Under the pieces are notes generated by a model that saw only the letters and a list, made by a program, of their open reading frames with translations, searched no databases and had not been told where the DNA came from. DNA of 64,000 nt from Candidatus Melainabacteria bacterium (GTDB lineage Bacteria > Cyanobacteriota > Vampirovibrionia > Obscuribacterales > Obscuribacteraceae). How positions within the stretch are numbered: the first letter of the stretch is position 1; every line of letters starts with the position of its first letter. Location of the stretch: assembly GCA_017307165.1 (NCBI GenBank), contig JAFKGK010000003.1:372001-436000 (forward strand), written 5' to 3'. Below are positions 18,231-28,135 of this stretch, one piece after another. A program made the position numbers and the translations under genes.

Positions 18231-18653
18231 ATGTTAATGCCCAAGCGAACCAAATATCGCAAGCATCAGCGTGGCCGTATGTGTGGCGCTGAGTCCAGAG
18301 GTGTCGAAGTTCAATTCGGCGAATATGGCTTGCAATTGCTCGAGCCAGCCTGGATTACTTCTCGTCAAATCGAAGCTGCCAGAAAAGCCATGGTTAGAAG
18401 CGTAAGACGGGGCGGAAAAATGTGGATCCGCGTTTTTCCGGATAAGTCTGTTTCTAAGAAAGCCGCTGAAACCCGGATGGGTTCCGGTAAAGGCAACCCC
18501 GAATTTTGGGTAGCCGTCGTTAAGACCGGTCGCGTCATGTTCGAAATGTCTGGTGTTGCTCGCGCTGATGCCCACCATGCTCTCGAATTGGCCGCGCAAA
18601 AATTGCCGGTCAAATGCAGAGTGATCGAAAGAATTGGCGGAGGTGCCAAATAG
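18231..18653 (+). CDS. rplP: 50S ribosomal protein L16
   Basis: A 140-residue L16 at the A-site side of the peptidyl transferase centre, starting [17 protein letters not shown]. Conserved [20 protein letters not shown] is intact. Its stop TAG overlaps the GTG start of rpmC. Confidence 0.98.
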   Translation: MLMPKRTKYRKHQRGRMCGAESRGVEVQFGEYGLQLLEPAWITSRQIEAARKAMVRSVRRGGKMWIRVFPDKSVSKKAAETRMGSGKGNPEFWVAVVKTGRVMFEMSGVARADAHHALELAAQKLPVKCRVIERIGGGAK

Positions 18654-18853
18654 TGAAAGTTAAAGAGATGAGAGAGCTCTCGAATGAAGATTTGACTGCT
18701 CGTATCGAAGAAACTCGCAGAACTATCGTGGATTTGCGCTTCCAGCACGCCTTGAGAAAGCTCGAGAGCCCCGCCAAGTTGCGCACCGAGAGAAAAAAGC
18801 TTGCGCAACTTCTCACCGTCGAGACTGAAAAGCAACGCGGCATAACGGTTTAA
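18653..18853 (+). CDS. rpmC: 50S ribosomal protein L29
   Basis: A 66-residue L29 near the tunnel exit (KEMRELSNEDLTARIEETRR, LRFQHALRKLESPAKLR). GTG at 18653 overlaps the rplP stop by one base and gives the family's normal length; a longer frame from 18614 inside rplP is not needed. Confidence 0.95.
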   Translation: MKVKEMRELSNEDLTARIEETRRTIVDLRFQHALRKLESPAKLRTERKKLAQLLTVETEKQRGITV

Positions 18854-18894
18854 ACACAAAGGCTATTGATTTTTTTAAAGGCTGAGGAGTAAAG

Positions 18895-19173
18895 ATGCCA
18901 AAGAAGGTACTAGTAGGAAAGGTTGTGTCCAACAAAATGGACAAGACAGCCGTTGTCGCAGTCGAACTGCGCGTTCCTCATACAAAGTATGAAAAGCAAA
19001 TCGTAGAGACCCGCAAGTTTAAGGCTCATGATGCCGAAAACAAGTGTCAGATCGGTGATGTAGTTCGCATCCAAGAATGCCGTCCAGTATCCAAGGACAA
19101 ATCATTCGAAGTAGTCGAAATCACCGCTCACGCTCCTGGCGTCTCCGCCAAAGCCAGCGAGGGTGCAAAATAA
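18895..19173 (+). CDS. rpsQ: 30S ribosomal protein S17
   Basis: A 92-residue S17 with the OB fold ([36 protein letters not shown]). ATG at 18895 follows GAGGAG. Its stop overlaps the rplN ATG (TAATG). Confidence 0.98.
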   Translation: MPKKVLVGKVVSNKMDKTAVVAVELRVPHTKYEKQIVETRKFKAHDAENKCQIGDVVRIQECRPVSKDKSFEVVEITAHAPGVSAKASEGAK

Positions 19174-19541
19174 TGATCCAAGTACAAACAAGAATGACCT
19201 GCGCAGATAACACTGGAGCTCGTGAGCTCATGTGCATCCGCGTCCTGGGCGGCTCCAACAAGAGATACGCTGCAGTCGGCGATGTGATCGTCGGTGTTGT
19301 CAAAGACGCTCTGCCCAACATGCCGGTCAAAAAGTCCGATGTAGTCCGTTGCGTCATTGTGCGCACGACCAACCACATCAAGCGTGCTGATGGCTCCACC
19401 ATCCGTTTCGACGACAATGCGGCCGTCATCATAAACAAAGATAACAACCCCAAGGGTACCCGTGTTTTCGGACCCATCGCTCGTGAGCTCAGAGACAAAA
19501 ACTTCACCAAGATCATCTCTCTGGCTCCGGAGGTGCTCTAA
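19173..19541 (+). CDS. rplN: 50S ribosomal protein L14
   Basis: A 122-residue L14 ([20 protein letters not shown], end [10 protein letters not shown]), part of an intersubunit bridge. ATG at 19173 overlaps the rpsQ stop by one base; the longer frame from 19077 lies inside rpsQ and is rejected. Confidence 0.98.
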   Translation: MIQVQTRMTCADNTGARELMCIRVLGGSNKRYAAVGDVIVGVVKDALPNMPVKKSDVVRCVIVRTTNHIKRADGSTIRFDDNAAVIINKDNNPKGTRVFGPIARELRDKNFTKIISLAPEVL

Positions 19542-19543
19542 CA

Positions 19544-19987
19544 ATGACCGCTAAAACCAAATCGACTCGTTCGGTGCGCAAGACCAACGCTCCCATCAAG
19601 ACCAAGGTCAAAATGGGCAACAAAGTGGTCGTATCCAAGGCTCTCGTCAAAGCTGGCGCCACCAATCTGATCCCTAAAGTGCACGTTAAGCGTGGCGACC
19701 TGGTAATGGTTATCTCCGGTACCAGAACCCGCACCAAAAAAGACGGCACCAAGCTCGAAGGCGATAAGGGCAAAATCGGCAAGGTCCTCAAGGTATTTCC
19801 CAAGCTCGGCAAGGTCGTAGTCGAGGGAGTAAACGTCCAGACCCGACACCTCAAAGCCAAGACTGCCTACGGCAAGAGTGGCATTCATTCCGAAGAAGCC
19901 CCGATTTTCGCCTCGAAAGTCATGCTTTATTCAAATGAAGAGAAAAAGCCCGTAAGAGCCGAAGCTCGCAAGAAACTCGGTCTTTAA
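19544..19987 (+). CDS. rplX: 50S ribosomal protein L24 with basic N-terminal extension
   Basis: A 147-residue L24, an assembly initiator. The KOW domain begins near residue 48 (VHVKRGDLVMVISGT, GKIGKVLKVFPKLGKVVVEG). The first 45 residues, rich in Lys and Thr, are not part of the usual 105-residue protein. ATG at 19544 is 2 bp after rplN; a start at VKMGNKVV would leave a large untranslated gap, so the extension is probably real. Confidence 0.95.
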   Translation: MTAKTKSTRSVRKTNAPIKTKVKMGNKVVVSKALVKAGATNLIPKVHVKRGDLVMVISGTRTRTKKDGTKLEGDKGKIGKVLKVFPKLGKVVVEGVNVQTRHLKAKTAYGKSGIHSEEAPIFASKVMLYSNEEKKPVRAEARKKLGL

Positions 19988-20044
19988 CCAATAGACTGAA
20001 GACGACAAAGCCCGTCTTCGACAGAGAAAAGGTACAGAATAAAA

Positions 20045-20584
20045 ATGATCGACATTAAAGAGAGCTATGACAAGCAAGTCAGAGAGCACCTCAAAAAGCA
20101 ATTTAACTACAGTAATGACATGCAAATCCCGCGCGTGGTCAAAGTCGTAGTCAACATGGGGATGGGTGAATCCACCAGCAATTCCAAAGCCATCGAAAAT
20201 GGTGTCAAAGAACTGCAGACCATCACCGGTCAAAAACCCGTGATCAACAGAGCCAGAAAATCCATCGCTACTTTCAAATTGAGAAAGGGCATGCCCGTGG
20301 GCGCTTCGGTGACCTTGCGCGGCAAACGCATGTGGAATTTTCTCGCTAAGTTGATCCACGTTTCGCTCCCTCGTATCCGTGACTTTCGCGGTATCTCGCC
20401 CAAGTCCTTCGATGGACGCGGCAATTATTCGCTCGGCGTCAAAGAGCAATTGATCTTCCCTGAAATCAATTACGAAAATATCGACGCTGTTAGAGGCATG
20501 GATATTTCCATCGTCACCACTGCCCGCACCGACCAGGAAGCTCACGCTCTGTTGGCCGCAATGGGCATGCCCTTCAAAAAGTAA
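20045..20584 (+). CDS. rplE: 50S ribosomal protein L5
   Basis: A 179-residue 5S-rRNA-binding L5 ([27 protein letters not shown]-type segment, [14 protein letters not shown]). Full length, ATG at 20045. Confidence 0.98.
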   Translation: MIDIKESYDKQVREHLKKQFNYSNDMQIPRVVKVVVNMGMGESTSNSKAIENGVKELQTITGQKPVINRARKSIATFKLRKGMPVGASVTLRGKRMWNFLAKLIHVSLPRIRDFRGISPKSFDGRGNYSLGVKEQLIFPEINYENIDAVRGMDISIVTTARTDQEAHALLAAMGMPFKK

Positions 20585-20616
20585 TCAATTAGTCATATTA
20601 AAGAGGAAAGCGCAAC

Positions 20617-20823
20617 GTGGCTAAAACATCCATGATTGACAAGGAGAATAAGCGCCAGGTGCTTGCTGTAAAAGGCAAGTATCCAAAGGTTCGCTTACAC
20701 AATCGCTGCAATTTGTGCGGTAGACCAAGAGGCTATTATCGCGATTTTGGTTTGTGCCGTCTGTGCCTGAGAAAGAGCGCTCACGCAGGTTTGATTCCCG
20801 GGCTCACCAAGTCTAGCTGGTAG
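20617..20823 (+). CDS. rpsN: 30S ribosomal protein S14, zinc-binding type
   Basis: A 68-residue S14 starting with GTG at 20617 after [27 protein letters not shown] supplies the two CxxC pairs of the zinc-ribbon form. Photosynthetic cyanobacteria usually carry the longer, Cys-free form elsewhere in the genome, so the zinc form in the cluster is informative for lineage. Confidence 0.97.
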   Translation: MAKTSMIDKENKRQVLAVKGKYPKVRLHNRCNLCGRPRGYYRDFGLCRLCLRKSAHAGLIPGLTKSSW

Positions 20824-20833
20824 GAGATAACAA

Positions 20834-21235
20834 ATGCCGGTCACAGATCCAATTTCGGACATGTTCACACGTATCAGAAACGCCATTCGCGTCCAAGCCG
20901 GCGCGGTTGAGATGCCTGCATCGAAACAAAAAGTGGCGATTGCTGAAGTACTTCGCAACGAAGGATTTATCTCTTCGTTCGAAACAAAAGCTCTCGGTTC
21001 GCCCGAGCAGCGCATGCGTATCGTTTTGAAATACGGCTCCAAAGGCGAGCAAGTAATTCAGGGCATCAAGCGCGTATCTAAGCCTGGTTTGCGCGTCTAT
21101 CGCCCATCCAAAAAGGTGCAGAGAGTCTATGGCGGTCTCGGTGTTTCTATCATCAGCACCAGCCGTGGTCTCATGACCGATCGCCAAGCTAGAAAAAATA
21201 ACGTAGGCGGCGAGATCATCGCCGAAGTTTGGTAA
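20834..21235 (+). CDS. rpsH: 30S ribosomal protein S8
   Basis: A 133-residue S8 ([36 protein letters not shown]), a primary binder of 16S rRNA helix 21. In E. coli it is the repressor of the spc operon. ATG at 20834 follows AGGAGAT. Confidence 0.98.
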   Translation: MPVTDPISDMFTRIRNAIRVQAGAVEMPASKQKVAIAEVLRNEGFISSFETKALGSPEQRMRIVLKYGSKGEQVIQGIKRVSKPGLRVYRPSKKVQRVYGGLGVSIISTSRGLMTDRQARKNNVGGEIIAEVW

Positions 21236-21252
21236 TTAGGGGAGAATGAGAA

Positions 21253-21798
21253 ATGTCTCGGATAGGTAAAGCACCAGTCGTAGTGCCAGCTGGCGTTACG
21301 GTGCAAGTCAAAGGTAACGAAGTTACTGTCAAAGGCCCCAAAGGCGAATTGAAGCGCGTATTTCGTCAAGAAATCTCGTTTGCACAAGAAGGCGACGTGG
21401 TCACCGTCGGCCGCAAATCCGAAGATCGCGGTGTTCGCAGTCTGCATGGTTTGAGCCGTACCTTGCTCAACAATATGGTCGTCGGTGTCTCCAAAGGCTT
21501 CGATCGTACCCTGGAGATCGTCGGCGTCGGTTATCGTGCCGCTATGGATGGCAAAAAGCTGGTGATGCAGCTCGGGTACTCCCACCCTGTCGAAATCGAT
21601 CCGCTAGAAGGCGTCTCGATCGCAGTGGCTAAAAACAATGCCATCACCGTCAGTGGTATCGATAAGCAGGCCGTAGGCGACATGGCATCGTTCATTCGCT
21701 CGAGACGTCCTCCAGAAGTTTACAAAGGCAAAGGCGTCAAATACCAGGGCGAAGTCATTCGTCGCAAGGCTGGTAAGGCTGCTGGTAAGAAGAAATAA
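21253..21798 (+). CDS. rplF: 50S ribosomal protein L6
   Basis: A 181-residue L6 near the factor-binding site ([58 protein letters not shown]). Confidence 0.98.
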   Translation: MSRIGKAPVVVPAGVTVQVKGNEVTVKGPKGELKRVFRQEISFAQEGDVVTVGRKSEDRGVRSLHGLSRTLLNNMVVGVSKGFDRTLEIVGVGYRAAMDGKKLVMQLGYSHPVEIDPLEGVSIAVAKNNAITVSGIDKQAVGDMASFIRSRRPPEVYKGKGVKYQGEVIRRKAGKAAGKKK

Positions 21799-21810
21799 GG
21801 GGTAAAAAAA

Positions 21811-22179
21811 ATGATCAATAAGCTCGATAGAAAGCTTAATCGCATCACCCGCCACCGCCGCATCCGTCGTCGGTTGGAAGGCAGCGCTGAACGTCCGCGT
21901 CTTTGCGTATATCGCTCCAACAAGCATATCTATGCTCAAATCATCGACGATAGCACTGCCGCAACCATTGTTTGCGCCAGCACTCTCGATGCAGAGTTGA
22001 AAGATAAAGTGGGCAAGAGCTGGAATGTCGATTCTGCTAAACACGTCGGTCAACTGGTGGCCGAGCGCGCCAAGGCCAAGGGTGTATCGGCTGTCGTATT
22101 TGACAGAGGCGGATATATCTATCACGGTCGTGTCGCCGCGGTAGCTGAAGCAGCCAGAGAAGCCGGTTTAGAGTTTTAA
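21811..22179 (+). CDS. rplR: 50S ribosomal protein L18
   Basis: A 122-residue 5S-rRNA-binding L18 ([40 protein letters not shown]). Confidence 0.98.
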   Translation: MINKLDRKLNRITRHRRIRRRLEGSAERPRLCVYRSNKHIYAQIIDDSTAATIVCASTLDAELKDKVGKSWNVDSAKHVGQLVAERAKAKGVSAVVFDRGGYIYHGRVAAVAEAAREAGLEF

Positions 22180-22198
22180 TTCAAGAGGACGTTTTTAA

Positions 22199-22807
22199 AT
22201 GGACAAGGAAGATAAGACCACGACCGGTCTCGATGACAATAGCAACGCAGGTGAAGGCCAGCGTCGTGGTCGTCGCACCAACAATCGTGAAGGCAATCGC
22301 AAGCCTGACGAGCGTCGTGAGCGCGAGCAATCCGAATGGGAAGAAAAAATCATTCAAGTGCGTCGCGTGACCAAGGTAGTCAAAGGCGGCAAAAAGCTCT
22401 CTTTCCGTGCCGTAGTCGCTGTAGGCAACGGTAAGGGTCAAGTCGGCATTGGTGTCGGCAAGGCTTCGGAAGTTATCTCGGCCATCCAAAAGGGTGTCGT
22501 CGATGCCAAAAAATCTCTGGTCAACGTGCCCCTGGTCGGCACGACTATCCCCCACGAGATCCTCGGTAAGACTGGTTCTAGCCGCATCTTGCTTAAGCCG
22601 GCCGCCAAGGGTACCGGTGTCATCGCTGGTGGTGCTGCTCGTTCGATCCTCGAACTGGCAGGTGTTGGCGACGTATTGAGCAAATCGCTCGGATCGCGTT
22701 CTCCCCTCAACGTGGCCCGTGCCACTGTGGATGGTTTGAGAGGTTTGCGTACATTCGAAGAAGCCGCTCGCCTGAGAGGCATCTCCATTCGTCAGTTGTT
22801 CTCTTAA
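22199..22807 (+). CDS. rpsE: 30S ribosomal protein S5
   Basis: A 202-residue S5 involved in decoding fidelity ([48 protein letters not shown]). The first 45 residues are an Arg/Glu/Asn-rich extension of a kind common in cyanobacterial S5. Confidence 0.98.
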   Translation: MDKEDKTTTGLDDNSNAGEGQRRGRRTNNREGNRKPDERREREQSEWEEKIIQVRRVTKVVKGGKKLSFRAVVAVGNGKGQVGIGVGKASEVISAIQKGVVDAKKSLVNVPLVGTTIPHEILGKTGSSRILLKPAAKGTGVIAGGAARSILELAGVGDVLSKSLGSRSPLNVARATVDGLRGLRTFEEAARLRGISIRQLFS

Positions 22808-22838
22808 TCGAGAGCATTAGATAAAAGAGGAAATTAAA

Positions 22839-23048
22839 ATGGTCCGCATCACATTGACCTCAGGCCTCGTGGGCAAAAAAGAATCGCAAAAAAAAGTGGT
22901 TCGCGCCCTCGGTCTCAAAAAGTTTGGTACATCGGTCGTGCATCAAGATAGCCCCACTATCCGCGGCATGATCAATAAGGTGCATCACCTTGTTACCGTG
23001 ACTCAAGAGCAAGAACAAGCCGAAAAGTCTGCCAAAGCAAAAAAATAG
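22839..23048 (+). CDS. rpmD: 50S ribosomal protein L30
   Basis: A 69-residue L30 ([33 protein letters not shown]) with a Lys/Glu tail. L30 is normally absent from cyanobacterial spc clusters, so its presence is a lineage hint. Confidence 0.95.
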   Translation: MVRITLTSGLVGKKESQKKVVRALGLKKFGTSVVHQDSPTIRGMINKVHHLVTVTQEQEQAEKSAKAKK

Positions 23049-23105
23049 CAAGTACAAGCAATTATGTAGCCGAGTCTCTCAGAGGCGTAAGGCAAAGGAG
23101 CAAAA

Positions 23106-23585
23106 ATGCATCTCACAGAAGTAAGACCAGATGAAGGCGCACGTCGCGGTAAAAAACGCGTCGGTCGTGGTCGCGCATCCGGTCATGGTAAGACCTCTAC
23201 TCGTGGTCACAATGGTCAGGGGCAGCGTTCCGGCGAGTCCAAGCGTTTTGGATTCGAAGGCGGTCAAACTCCTTTGTTCCGTCGTTTGCCAAAGATCCAC
23301 AACTTTGATCAGGTCCCTGGACGTGACTGGGTTATTGTCAATGTAGGCACTCTCAATAGCCTGCCTGCCAACACCGAAGTCACCCCTGAGTCTCTCGTCG
23401 AGCATGGCATCTTTCGCAAGGTGTCCGACAGCTTGCGTGTGCTTGGCAATGGCGAGCTTAAAGTAGCTCTCAAAGTCAGCGCGCACCATTTTTCGCAAGG
23501 TGCTATCGACAAGATCCAGGCAGCAGGCGGTAGCTACGAAGTGATCCAACCGGTCGCTCCGACTAGAAACCCCAAAAATCGCTAA
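23106..23585 (+). CDS. rplO: 50S ribosomal protein L15
   Basis: A 159-residue L15, a late assembly protein ([34 protein letters not shown]). ATG at 23106 follows AAGGAG. Confidence 0.97.
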   Translation: MHLTEVRPDEGARRGKKRVGRGRASGHGKTSTRGHNGQGQRSGESKRFGFEGGQTPLFRRLPKIHNFDQVPGRDWVIVNVGTLNSLPANTEVTPESLVEHGIFRKVSDSLRVLGNGELKVALKVSAHHFSQGAIDKIQAAGGSYEVIQPVAPTRNPKNR

Positions 23586-23603
23586 TTAAGCAAAAAACAT
23601 GAT

Positions 23604-23650
23604 AAAGCCGTTCTCTAACCCGGTTGTCACGGGCATAAGAGGACGGCTTT
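23604..23650 (+). promoter_or_regulatory. branched hairpin between rplO and secY
   Basis: A 12-bp outer stem (AAAGCCGTTCTC with GAGGACGGCTTT) encloses a second hairpin CCCG-GTTGTCA-CGGG. Only short T groups follow, so termination would be partial. It may set the step from ribosomal protein to secY expression. Confidence 0.65.
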
Positions 23651-23705
23651 AGTCTTAAAATATAAATTGGCCAAATAGTGTTTAAACACGGAGTTCTATT
23701 TTTAA

Positions 23706-25157
23706 ATGACTGAAAGCATAGGTCGCCGCAGCAGTAAGGTTGGCGGGCCCGAGAATTGGTTGTCCCTCCTCGGAGCAGCAGGCCTCAAAGAGCGGATACT
23801 CTTTACCCTGGCCATGATTGTTTTGTATCGCATCGGCGTACACGTGCCTATCCCGGGTGTCGATCCTGGTGCCTTTACCAAGCATCCCGAGCTAGCACAA
23901 AACCTCCTCGGCATGATCGACCTTTTTACAGGCGGTGCTCTCAACAAGCTCTCGGTCTTTTCGATGGGTATCGGTCCTTACATCACTTCTTCCATCGTCA
24001 TGCAATTGATGACGGTGGTGGTGCCCAAGCTCGAAAATCTGCAAAAAGAGCAAGGTGAGCAAGGGCGCAGGCAACTCGCCCAGATAAGCCGCGTAGTCAC
24101 AGTATTTTTAGCGGTCTTCCAATCATTCATGCTGGCTCAATTGCTATCTCGCATCCCTGGAGTCGTCATCACTCCTGGTCCGATTTTTTTGGTCAACACC
24201 ACAATTATTCTCACCAGCTGCGCAGTCTTTATCATGTGGATGGGCGAGTTGATTACAGAGCGTGGTGTCGGCAACGGTGCTTCTATGCTCATCTTTCTCG
24301 GTATCGCGGCGCGTCTGCCAGTGATGATCAAAAATACATACGAAGCCGTGCAGACTGGCACTTCTCCAGCCTGGGGCGTGGCTGTACTCTGCCTTTTCTT
24401 TTTGCTCGTGGTGGCATTTATCGTCAGGCTGCAGCAGGCGGTTCGGAAGGTCAAAGTACTGGGTTCCAGACGCAATGTCGGAAGGCAGATCTTTGCTGCT
24501 CCGGATGATTATATGTATCTCCCGGTCAATCCTTCCGGCGTTATGGCCATCATCTTTGCTTCGTCTCTCTTGATGTTCCCATCAACCGTCATGCAATTTC
24601 TCAATCAGCAAAAACTCAAGCCTGATGAGGTCGTCTACAACTTGATTGTGGGGATACCAGGAGTGGGGCCTGCCTTCCAATCGATGGCCAAAGAGGCTTG
24701 GGCTCAGCAAGCATGGTCTTTTGCGACCGAAGAGTTTGCCAATCTATTTTCTTATTATCGCTGGGAGCACTCGCTCATCTATTTCATCCTGATCCTCTTC
24801 TTTGCCTTCTTCTATTCTTCGATCATCCTCCCTGTCAGAGACATGTCCGAAAATCTAAGAAGAAACGGCAGAGCGATTCAGGGCGTCAGACCCGGCAGAC
24901 CTACGGCTGACTGGCTCGAAAAGACACTCAATCGACTCACCTTCCTTGGTGCCACTTCGGTTGCTATCATCGCCATCGCTCCCATCCATATCGAGCAGGC
25001 GACCATGGTGACTACCCTCCAGGGTCTTGGTTCTACCTCGCTGATCATTCTGGTCGGCGTAGCGATCGACACTCAAAGACAAATACTCACACATGCCCTA
25101 TCCGCCAAATATCAGGCACGCGGACTCTTTAGGCAGTCAGATAAAAAGGACATCTAA
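23706..25157 (+). CDS. secY: preprotein translocase subunit SecY
   Basis: A 483-residue SecY, the membrane channel of the Sec pathway, with ten predicted helices. Conserved parts include HVPIPGVDP near the N-terminus, GIGPYITSSIVMQ, ITERGVGNGASM and the C-terminal GLGSTSLIILVGVAIDT. It is somewhat longer than the E. coli protein. ATG at 23706; the stop is immediately followed by the adk ATG. Confidence 0.98.
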   Translation: MTESIGRRSSKVGGPENWLSLLGAAGLKERILFTLAMIVLYRIGVHVPIPGVDPGAFTKHPELAQNLLGMIDLFTGGALNKLSVFSMGIGPYITSSIVMQLMTVVVPKLENLQKEQGEQGRRQLAQISRVVTVFLAVFQSFMLAQLLSRIPGVVITPGPIFLVNTTIILTSCAVFIMWMGELITERGVGNGASMLIFLGIAARLPVMIKNTYEAVQTGTSPAWGVAVLCLFFLLVVAFIVRLQQAVRKVKVLGSRRNVGRQIFAAPDDYMYLPVNPSGVMAIIFASSLLMFPSTVMQFLNQQKLKPDEVVYNLIVGIPGVGPAFQSMAKEAWAQQAWSFATEEFANLFSYYRWEHSLIYFILILFFAFFYSSIILPVRDMSENLRRNGRAIQGVRPGRPTADWLEKTLNRLTFLGATSVAIIAIAPIHIEQATMVTTLQGLGSTSLIILVGVAIDTQRQILTHALSAKYQARGLFRQSDKKDI

Positions 25158-25814
25158 ATGCGTATTTTATTTCTTGGCGCCCCTGGCGCAGGCAAAGGCA
25201 CTCAGTGCAAAAAGCTCTCGCAAAAATTTGACCTCTTGCACCTTTCATCGGGAGATCTGCTCCGCGAAGCCGTGAAAAATGGCACGCCAGCAGGCCTTGC
25301 CGCCAAGGACTTTATGGACAAGGGGCAATTGGTGCCGGACAATGTGCTGATCGATCTCTTTAGAGAAAAGCTTTCCTCTCCCGATTGCAAAAATGGTTTC
25401 ATCCTGGATGGCTTCCCGCGCAATCGCGCTCAGGCTGAGAGTCTCGATGTCCTATTGACCGAGATCGACGCTAAACTGGATTGCGTCATCGATCTCGAGA
25501 CGCGCGATCAATTGCTGGAAGAGCGGATCACTGGCCGCCGTATCTGTCCAAACAAGGCTTGTGGTGCTGTGTTCCATACCAAATTTTCGCCGAGCAAAAA
25601 AGGCGATGACTGCGATCAATGCGGTACTGCACTGACTCAGCGCTCCGATGACAAACCGGAGCTCGTCAAACAGAGACTCGCTATATATCACGAATCCACT
25701 GCTCCTCTGATCGACTTTTACAAGCAAAAAGGCCTGCTCAAAGTGGTCAATGGTGAAGGCGAACAGGACAAGATCTTTGCTGATCTGCTCGACGCCCTCA
25801 AAGTAAATAAGTAG
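25158..25814 (+). CDS. adk: adenylate kinase, zinc-lid type
   Basis: A 218-residue adenylate kinase (ATP + AMP to 2 ADP). P-loop GAPGAGKGT, AMP-binding SSGDLLREA and DGFPRNRAQAE are present. The long lid carries four cysteines (CPNKAC and CDQC), as in zinc-binding forms. It abuts secY. Confidence 0.98.
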   Translation: MRILFLGAPGAGKGTQCKKLSQKFDLLHLSSGDLLREAVKNGTPAGLAAKDFMDKGQLVPDNVLIDLFREKLSSPDCKNGFILDGFPRNRAQAESLDVLLTEIDAKLDCVIDLETRDQLLEERITGRRICPNKACGAVFHTKFSPSKKGDDCDQCGTALTQRSDDKPELVKQRLAIYHESTAPLIDFYKQKGLLKVVNGEGEQDKIFADLLDALKVNK

Positions 25815-25837
25815 GCAGAGGCGCAAGAAATCAAGAA

Positions 25838-26629
25838 ATGAGCATGATTTTGACCGAGGAAAAAGATCTGGAGCGTATTCGCCTGGCTGGCAGCCTGGCC
25901 GGTCAAGTGCTCCAATTGATTTTCGAAGCTGTCCAGCCCGGCATCACGACCTGGGAATTGGACGAGATGGCCGAGAAGGCTATCAGAGATGCAGGACACA
26001 TCCCTACTTTCAAGGGTTACCGTGGCTTCCCGGCTACTGTATGCACATCGGTAAACGAAGAAGTGGTGCACGGCATCCCCAACAAAAAGAAAGTGCTTAA
26101 GGATGGCGACATCGTGTCGCTGGATCTCGGTGTTTCGGTGCGCGAAACAGTCAATGGCAAGCCCTTTAATTACATTGGCGATACTGCCGTGACTGTTGCA
26201 GTCGGACAGGTGTCGCCAGCAATAGTAAAGTTGCTTGAAGCAACACAAAAGTCGCTCTACGACGCAATTAAGATATGTAAGGCTGGCACCACTCTCGATG
26301 AGATCGGTGGTGCCGTGGAAGATGTAGCCAAAACGGGTGCTTACGGGCTGGTGCGCGAGTATGGCGGACACGGCATCGGGCCTGACTATCATGAAGATCC
26401 GTTTATATGCAACTACCGCACTGGTAGCAAGACAAAGTTAAAACCTGGTATGGTTATCGCGATTGAGCCTATGTTCAATCTCGGTGGTGATGGTGTGCGC
26501 ATCAAGCCTGATGGCTGGACTGTTGTTACGAGAGATTACAGGCCATCCGCTCATTTTGAGCATTCTTTACTCATCACCCAAGAGGGTGTAGAGGTACTTA
26601 CCAAGCGTCCAAAAGAGGTAGTTGGGTGA
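25838..26629 (+). CDS. map: methionine aminopeptidase type I
   Basis: A 263-residue type I MetAP that removes initiator Met from nascent proteins. The five metal ligands sit in [36 protein letters not shown] and FEHSLLIT. Its TGA overlaps the GTG of infA. Map in this cluster is common in Firmicutes and less so in cyanobacteria. Confidence 0.98.
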   Translation: MSMILTEEKDLERIRLAGSLAGQVLQLIFEAVQPGITTWELDEMAEKAIRDAGHIPTFKGYRGFPATVCTSVNEEVVHGIPNKKKVLKDGDIVSLDLGVSVRETVNGKPFNYIGDTAVTVAVGQVSPAIVKLLEATQKSLYDAIKICKAGTTLDEIGGAVEDVAKTGAYGLVREYGGHGIGPDYHEDPFICNYRTGSKTKLKPGMVIAIEPMFNLGGDGVRIKPDGWTVVTRDYRPSAHFEHSLLITQEGVEVLTKRPKEVVG

Positions 26630-26847
26630 CTAAGCAGGGCGTCATAGAATTTGAGGGAACGATCCGGGAATCCTTGCCCAATGCCATGTTTCGGGTAGAG
26701 CTCGATAACGGGCACAAGGTTTTGGCTCATATTTCCGGCAAGATTCGCAAAAACTTTATTAAGATCCTTCCAGGTGATCGGGTGCGTGTAGAGCTCACCC
26801 CGTACGATCTTACCCGCGGAAGGATCACATACAGAATCAAAGATTGA
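26626..26847 (+). CDS. infA: translation initiation factor IF-1
   Basis: A 73-residue OB-fold IF-1 ([38 protein letters not shown]). GTG at 26626 overlaps the map stop by four bases (GTGA), showing translational coupling. Confidence 0.97.
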   Translation: MTKQGVIEFEGTIRESLPNAMFRVELDNGHKVLAHISGKIRKNFIKILPGDRVRVELTPYDLTRGRITYRIKD

Positions 26848-26952
26848 TGTACAATTGGGTGTTTCTCGCCGGCAGGCGTAGCTTTGCATTTTAAATGCAG
26901 GCACATCGAGCCGTCGGAAACAAAAAAATGCAAGTTGTGATTACCGGTTAAA

Positions 26953-26968
26953 CAGGCGCCAGCGCCTG
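26953..26968 (+). other. small hairpin before rpmJ
   Basis: CAGGCG-CCAG-CGCCTG, a 6-bp GC stem without a T-run, lies 16 bp before the rpmJ start in the 137-bp infA-rpmJ gap. Confidence 0.4.
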
Positions 26969-26984
26969 ATTGAGAGCCCGAGAA

Positions 26985-27098
26985 ATGAAAGTTAGAGCAT
27001 CCGTCAAAAAGATCTGTGAAAAGTGCAAAGTGATCCGCCGCAAGGGCCGGGTTGCAGTGATTTGCGAAAATCCCAAGCACAAGCAGCGTCAAGGGTAG
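26985..27098 (+). CDS. rpmJ: 50S ribosomal protein L36, zinc type
   Basis: A 37-residue L36 read directly from the sequence ([20 protein letters not shown]...). The CxxC pair, a third Cys and a His in ENPKHKQ make the zinc-binding form. ATG at 26985, TAG at 27098. Confidence 0.97.
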   Translation: MKVRASVKKICEKCKVIRRKGRVAVICENPKHKQRQG

Positions 27099-27233
27099 TT
27101 TGCAAGACGTCTTTGATGTCCTTGTAAACGCTTTTGATAAACAAAGTAAACAATAAACAAGTTAACTCTGGTTAGGGTATTTCGCGGATATTTGCGATAG
27201 ATATAACCTGATTTCCAGATTGTTGGAGGATAA

Positions 27234-27623
27234 ATGGCCCGTATTGCCGGTGTAGATCTGCCGAGAAACAAAAGGACTGTCATAGCCCTTACTTATATCC
27301 ATGGTATCGGCCGCACGACCGCTGCCCATATCGTCAAAAAAGTCGGACTGTCCGAGAGCAGCCGCGTCCAGGACCTCTCCGAAGAAGAAGTCGGCCGCAT
27401 GCGCGAAGAGATCGAGAAGAGCGGCAATTATCAGGTCGAAGGCGACCTCCGCAGAGTCGAAGGTCTCAACGTCAAGCGCCTGATCGAAATCAATTGCTTC
27501 CGTGGTCAGAGACACAGAAGAGGTCTCCCGACCCGTGGTCAGCGTACCAAGACCAATGCTCGTACCCGTCGTGGTCGCAAGCGCGTCACTGTAGCCGGCA
27601 AGAAGCAAGCTCCCGGCAAATAG
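27234..27623 (+). CDS. rpsM: 30S ribosomal protein S13
   Basis: A 129-residue S13 of the 30S head ([40 protein letters not shown]). ATG at 27234 follows GGAGGA. The 135-bp gap after rpmJ may hold an internal promoter, but no clear boxes are seen. Confidence 0.98.
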   Translation: MARIAGVDLPRNKRTVIALTYIHGIGRTTAAHIVKKVGLSESSRVQDLSEEEVGRMREEIEKSGNYQVEGDLRRVEGLNVKRLIEINCFRGQRHRRGLPTRGQRTKTNARTRRGRKRVTVAGKKQAPGK

Positions 27624-27682
27624 AGTCTAGATCTCTAGTTTCTTTATCAATCAACCTACTCTAAAAGGATCTGCGTAACGCT

Positions 27683-28075
27683 ATGGCTAAGTCTCCCAAG
27701 GCAAGGACTAAGAAAAAAGAACGTCGCTATGTATTGCAAGGCGTCGTCCATATTTCATCCACCTTCAATAACACCATCGTCACTTCTACTGACCCTCAGG
27801 GTCAAGTTATTGCCTGGGCCTCGGCTGGTACCGCTGGCTTCAAGGGCGCCAAAAAGGGCACTCCTTTTGCCGCTCAGCAAGCTGCCGAATCAGTCGCCAA
27901 GCGTAGTATGGACCAGGGCATGAGACAAGTCGAAGTACTGGTCAAAGGCCCCGGCGCTGGTCGCGAAACCGCCATCCGCGCATTGCAGGCCTCCGGCCTC
28001 GAGATCACCTTGATCAAAGACGTCACCCCCATCCCGCACAACGGTTGCCGTCCTCCCAAGCGCAGAAGAGTCTGA
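27683..28075 (+). CDS. rpsK: 30S ribosomal protein S11
   Basis: A 130-residue S11 of the platform ([34 protein letters not shown]). Normal length. rpsD does not follow, unlike in E. coli. Confidence 0.98.
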   Translation: MAKSPKARTKKKERRYVLQGVVHISSTFNNTIVTSTDPQGQVIAWASAGTAGFKGAKKGTPFAAQQAAESVAKRSMDQGMRQVEVLVKGPGAGRETAIRALQASGLEITLIKDVTPIPHNGCRPPKRRRV

Positions 28076-28135
28076 TATCTAATATCGACCTCTGCCAATG
28101 CGTCTTTCAGCGTGATTTCTTTTTCTGGAGAAAAT

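Noticed and set aside
18614-18853. Longer L29 start at 18614
   Set aside because: The extra residues fall inside rplP and outside the L29 family; GTG at 18653 fits length and overlap.
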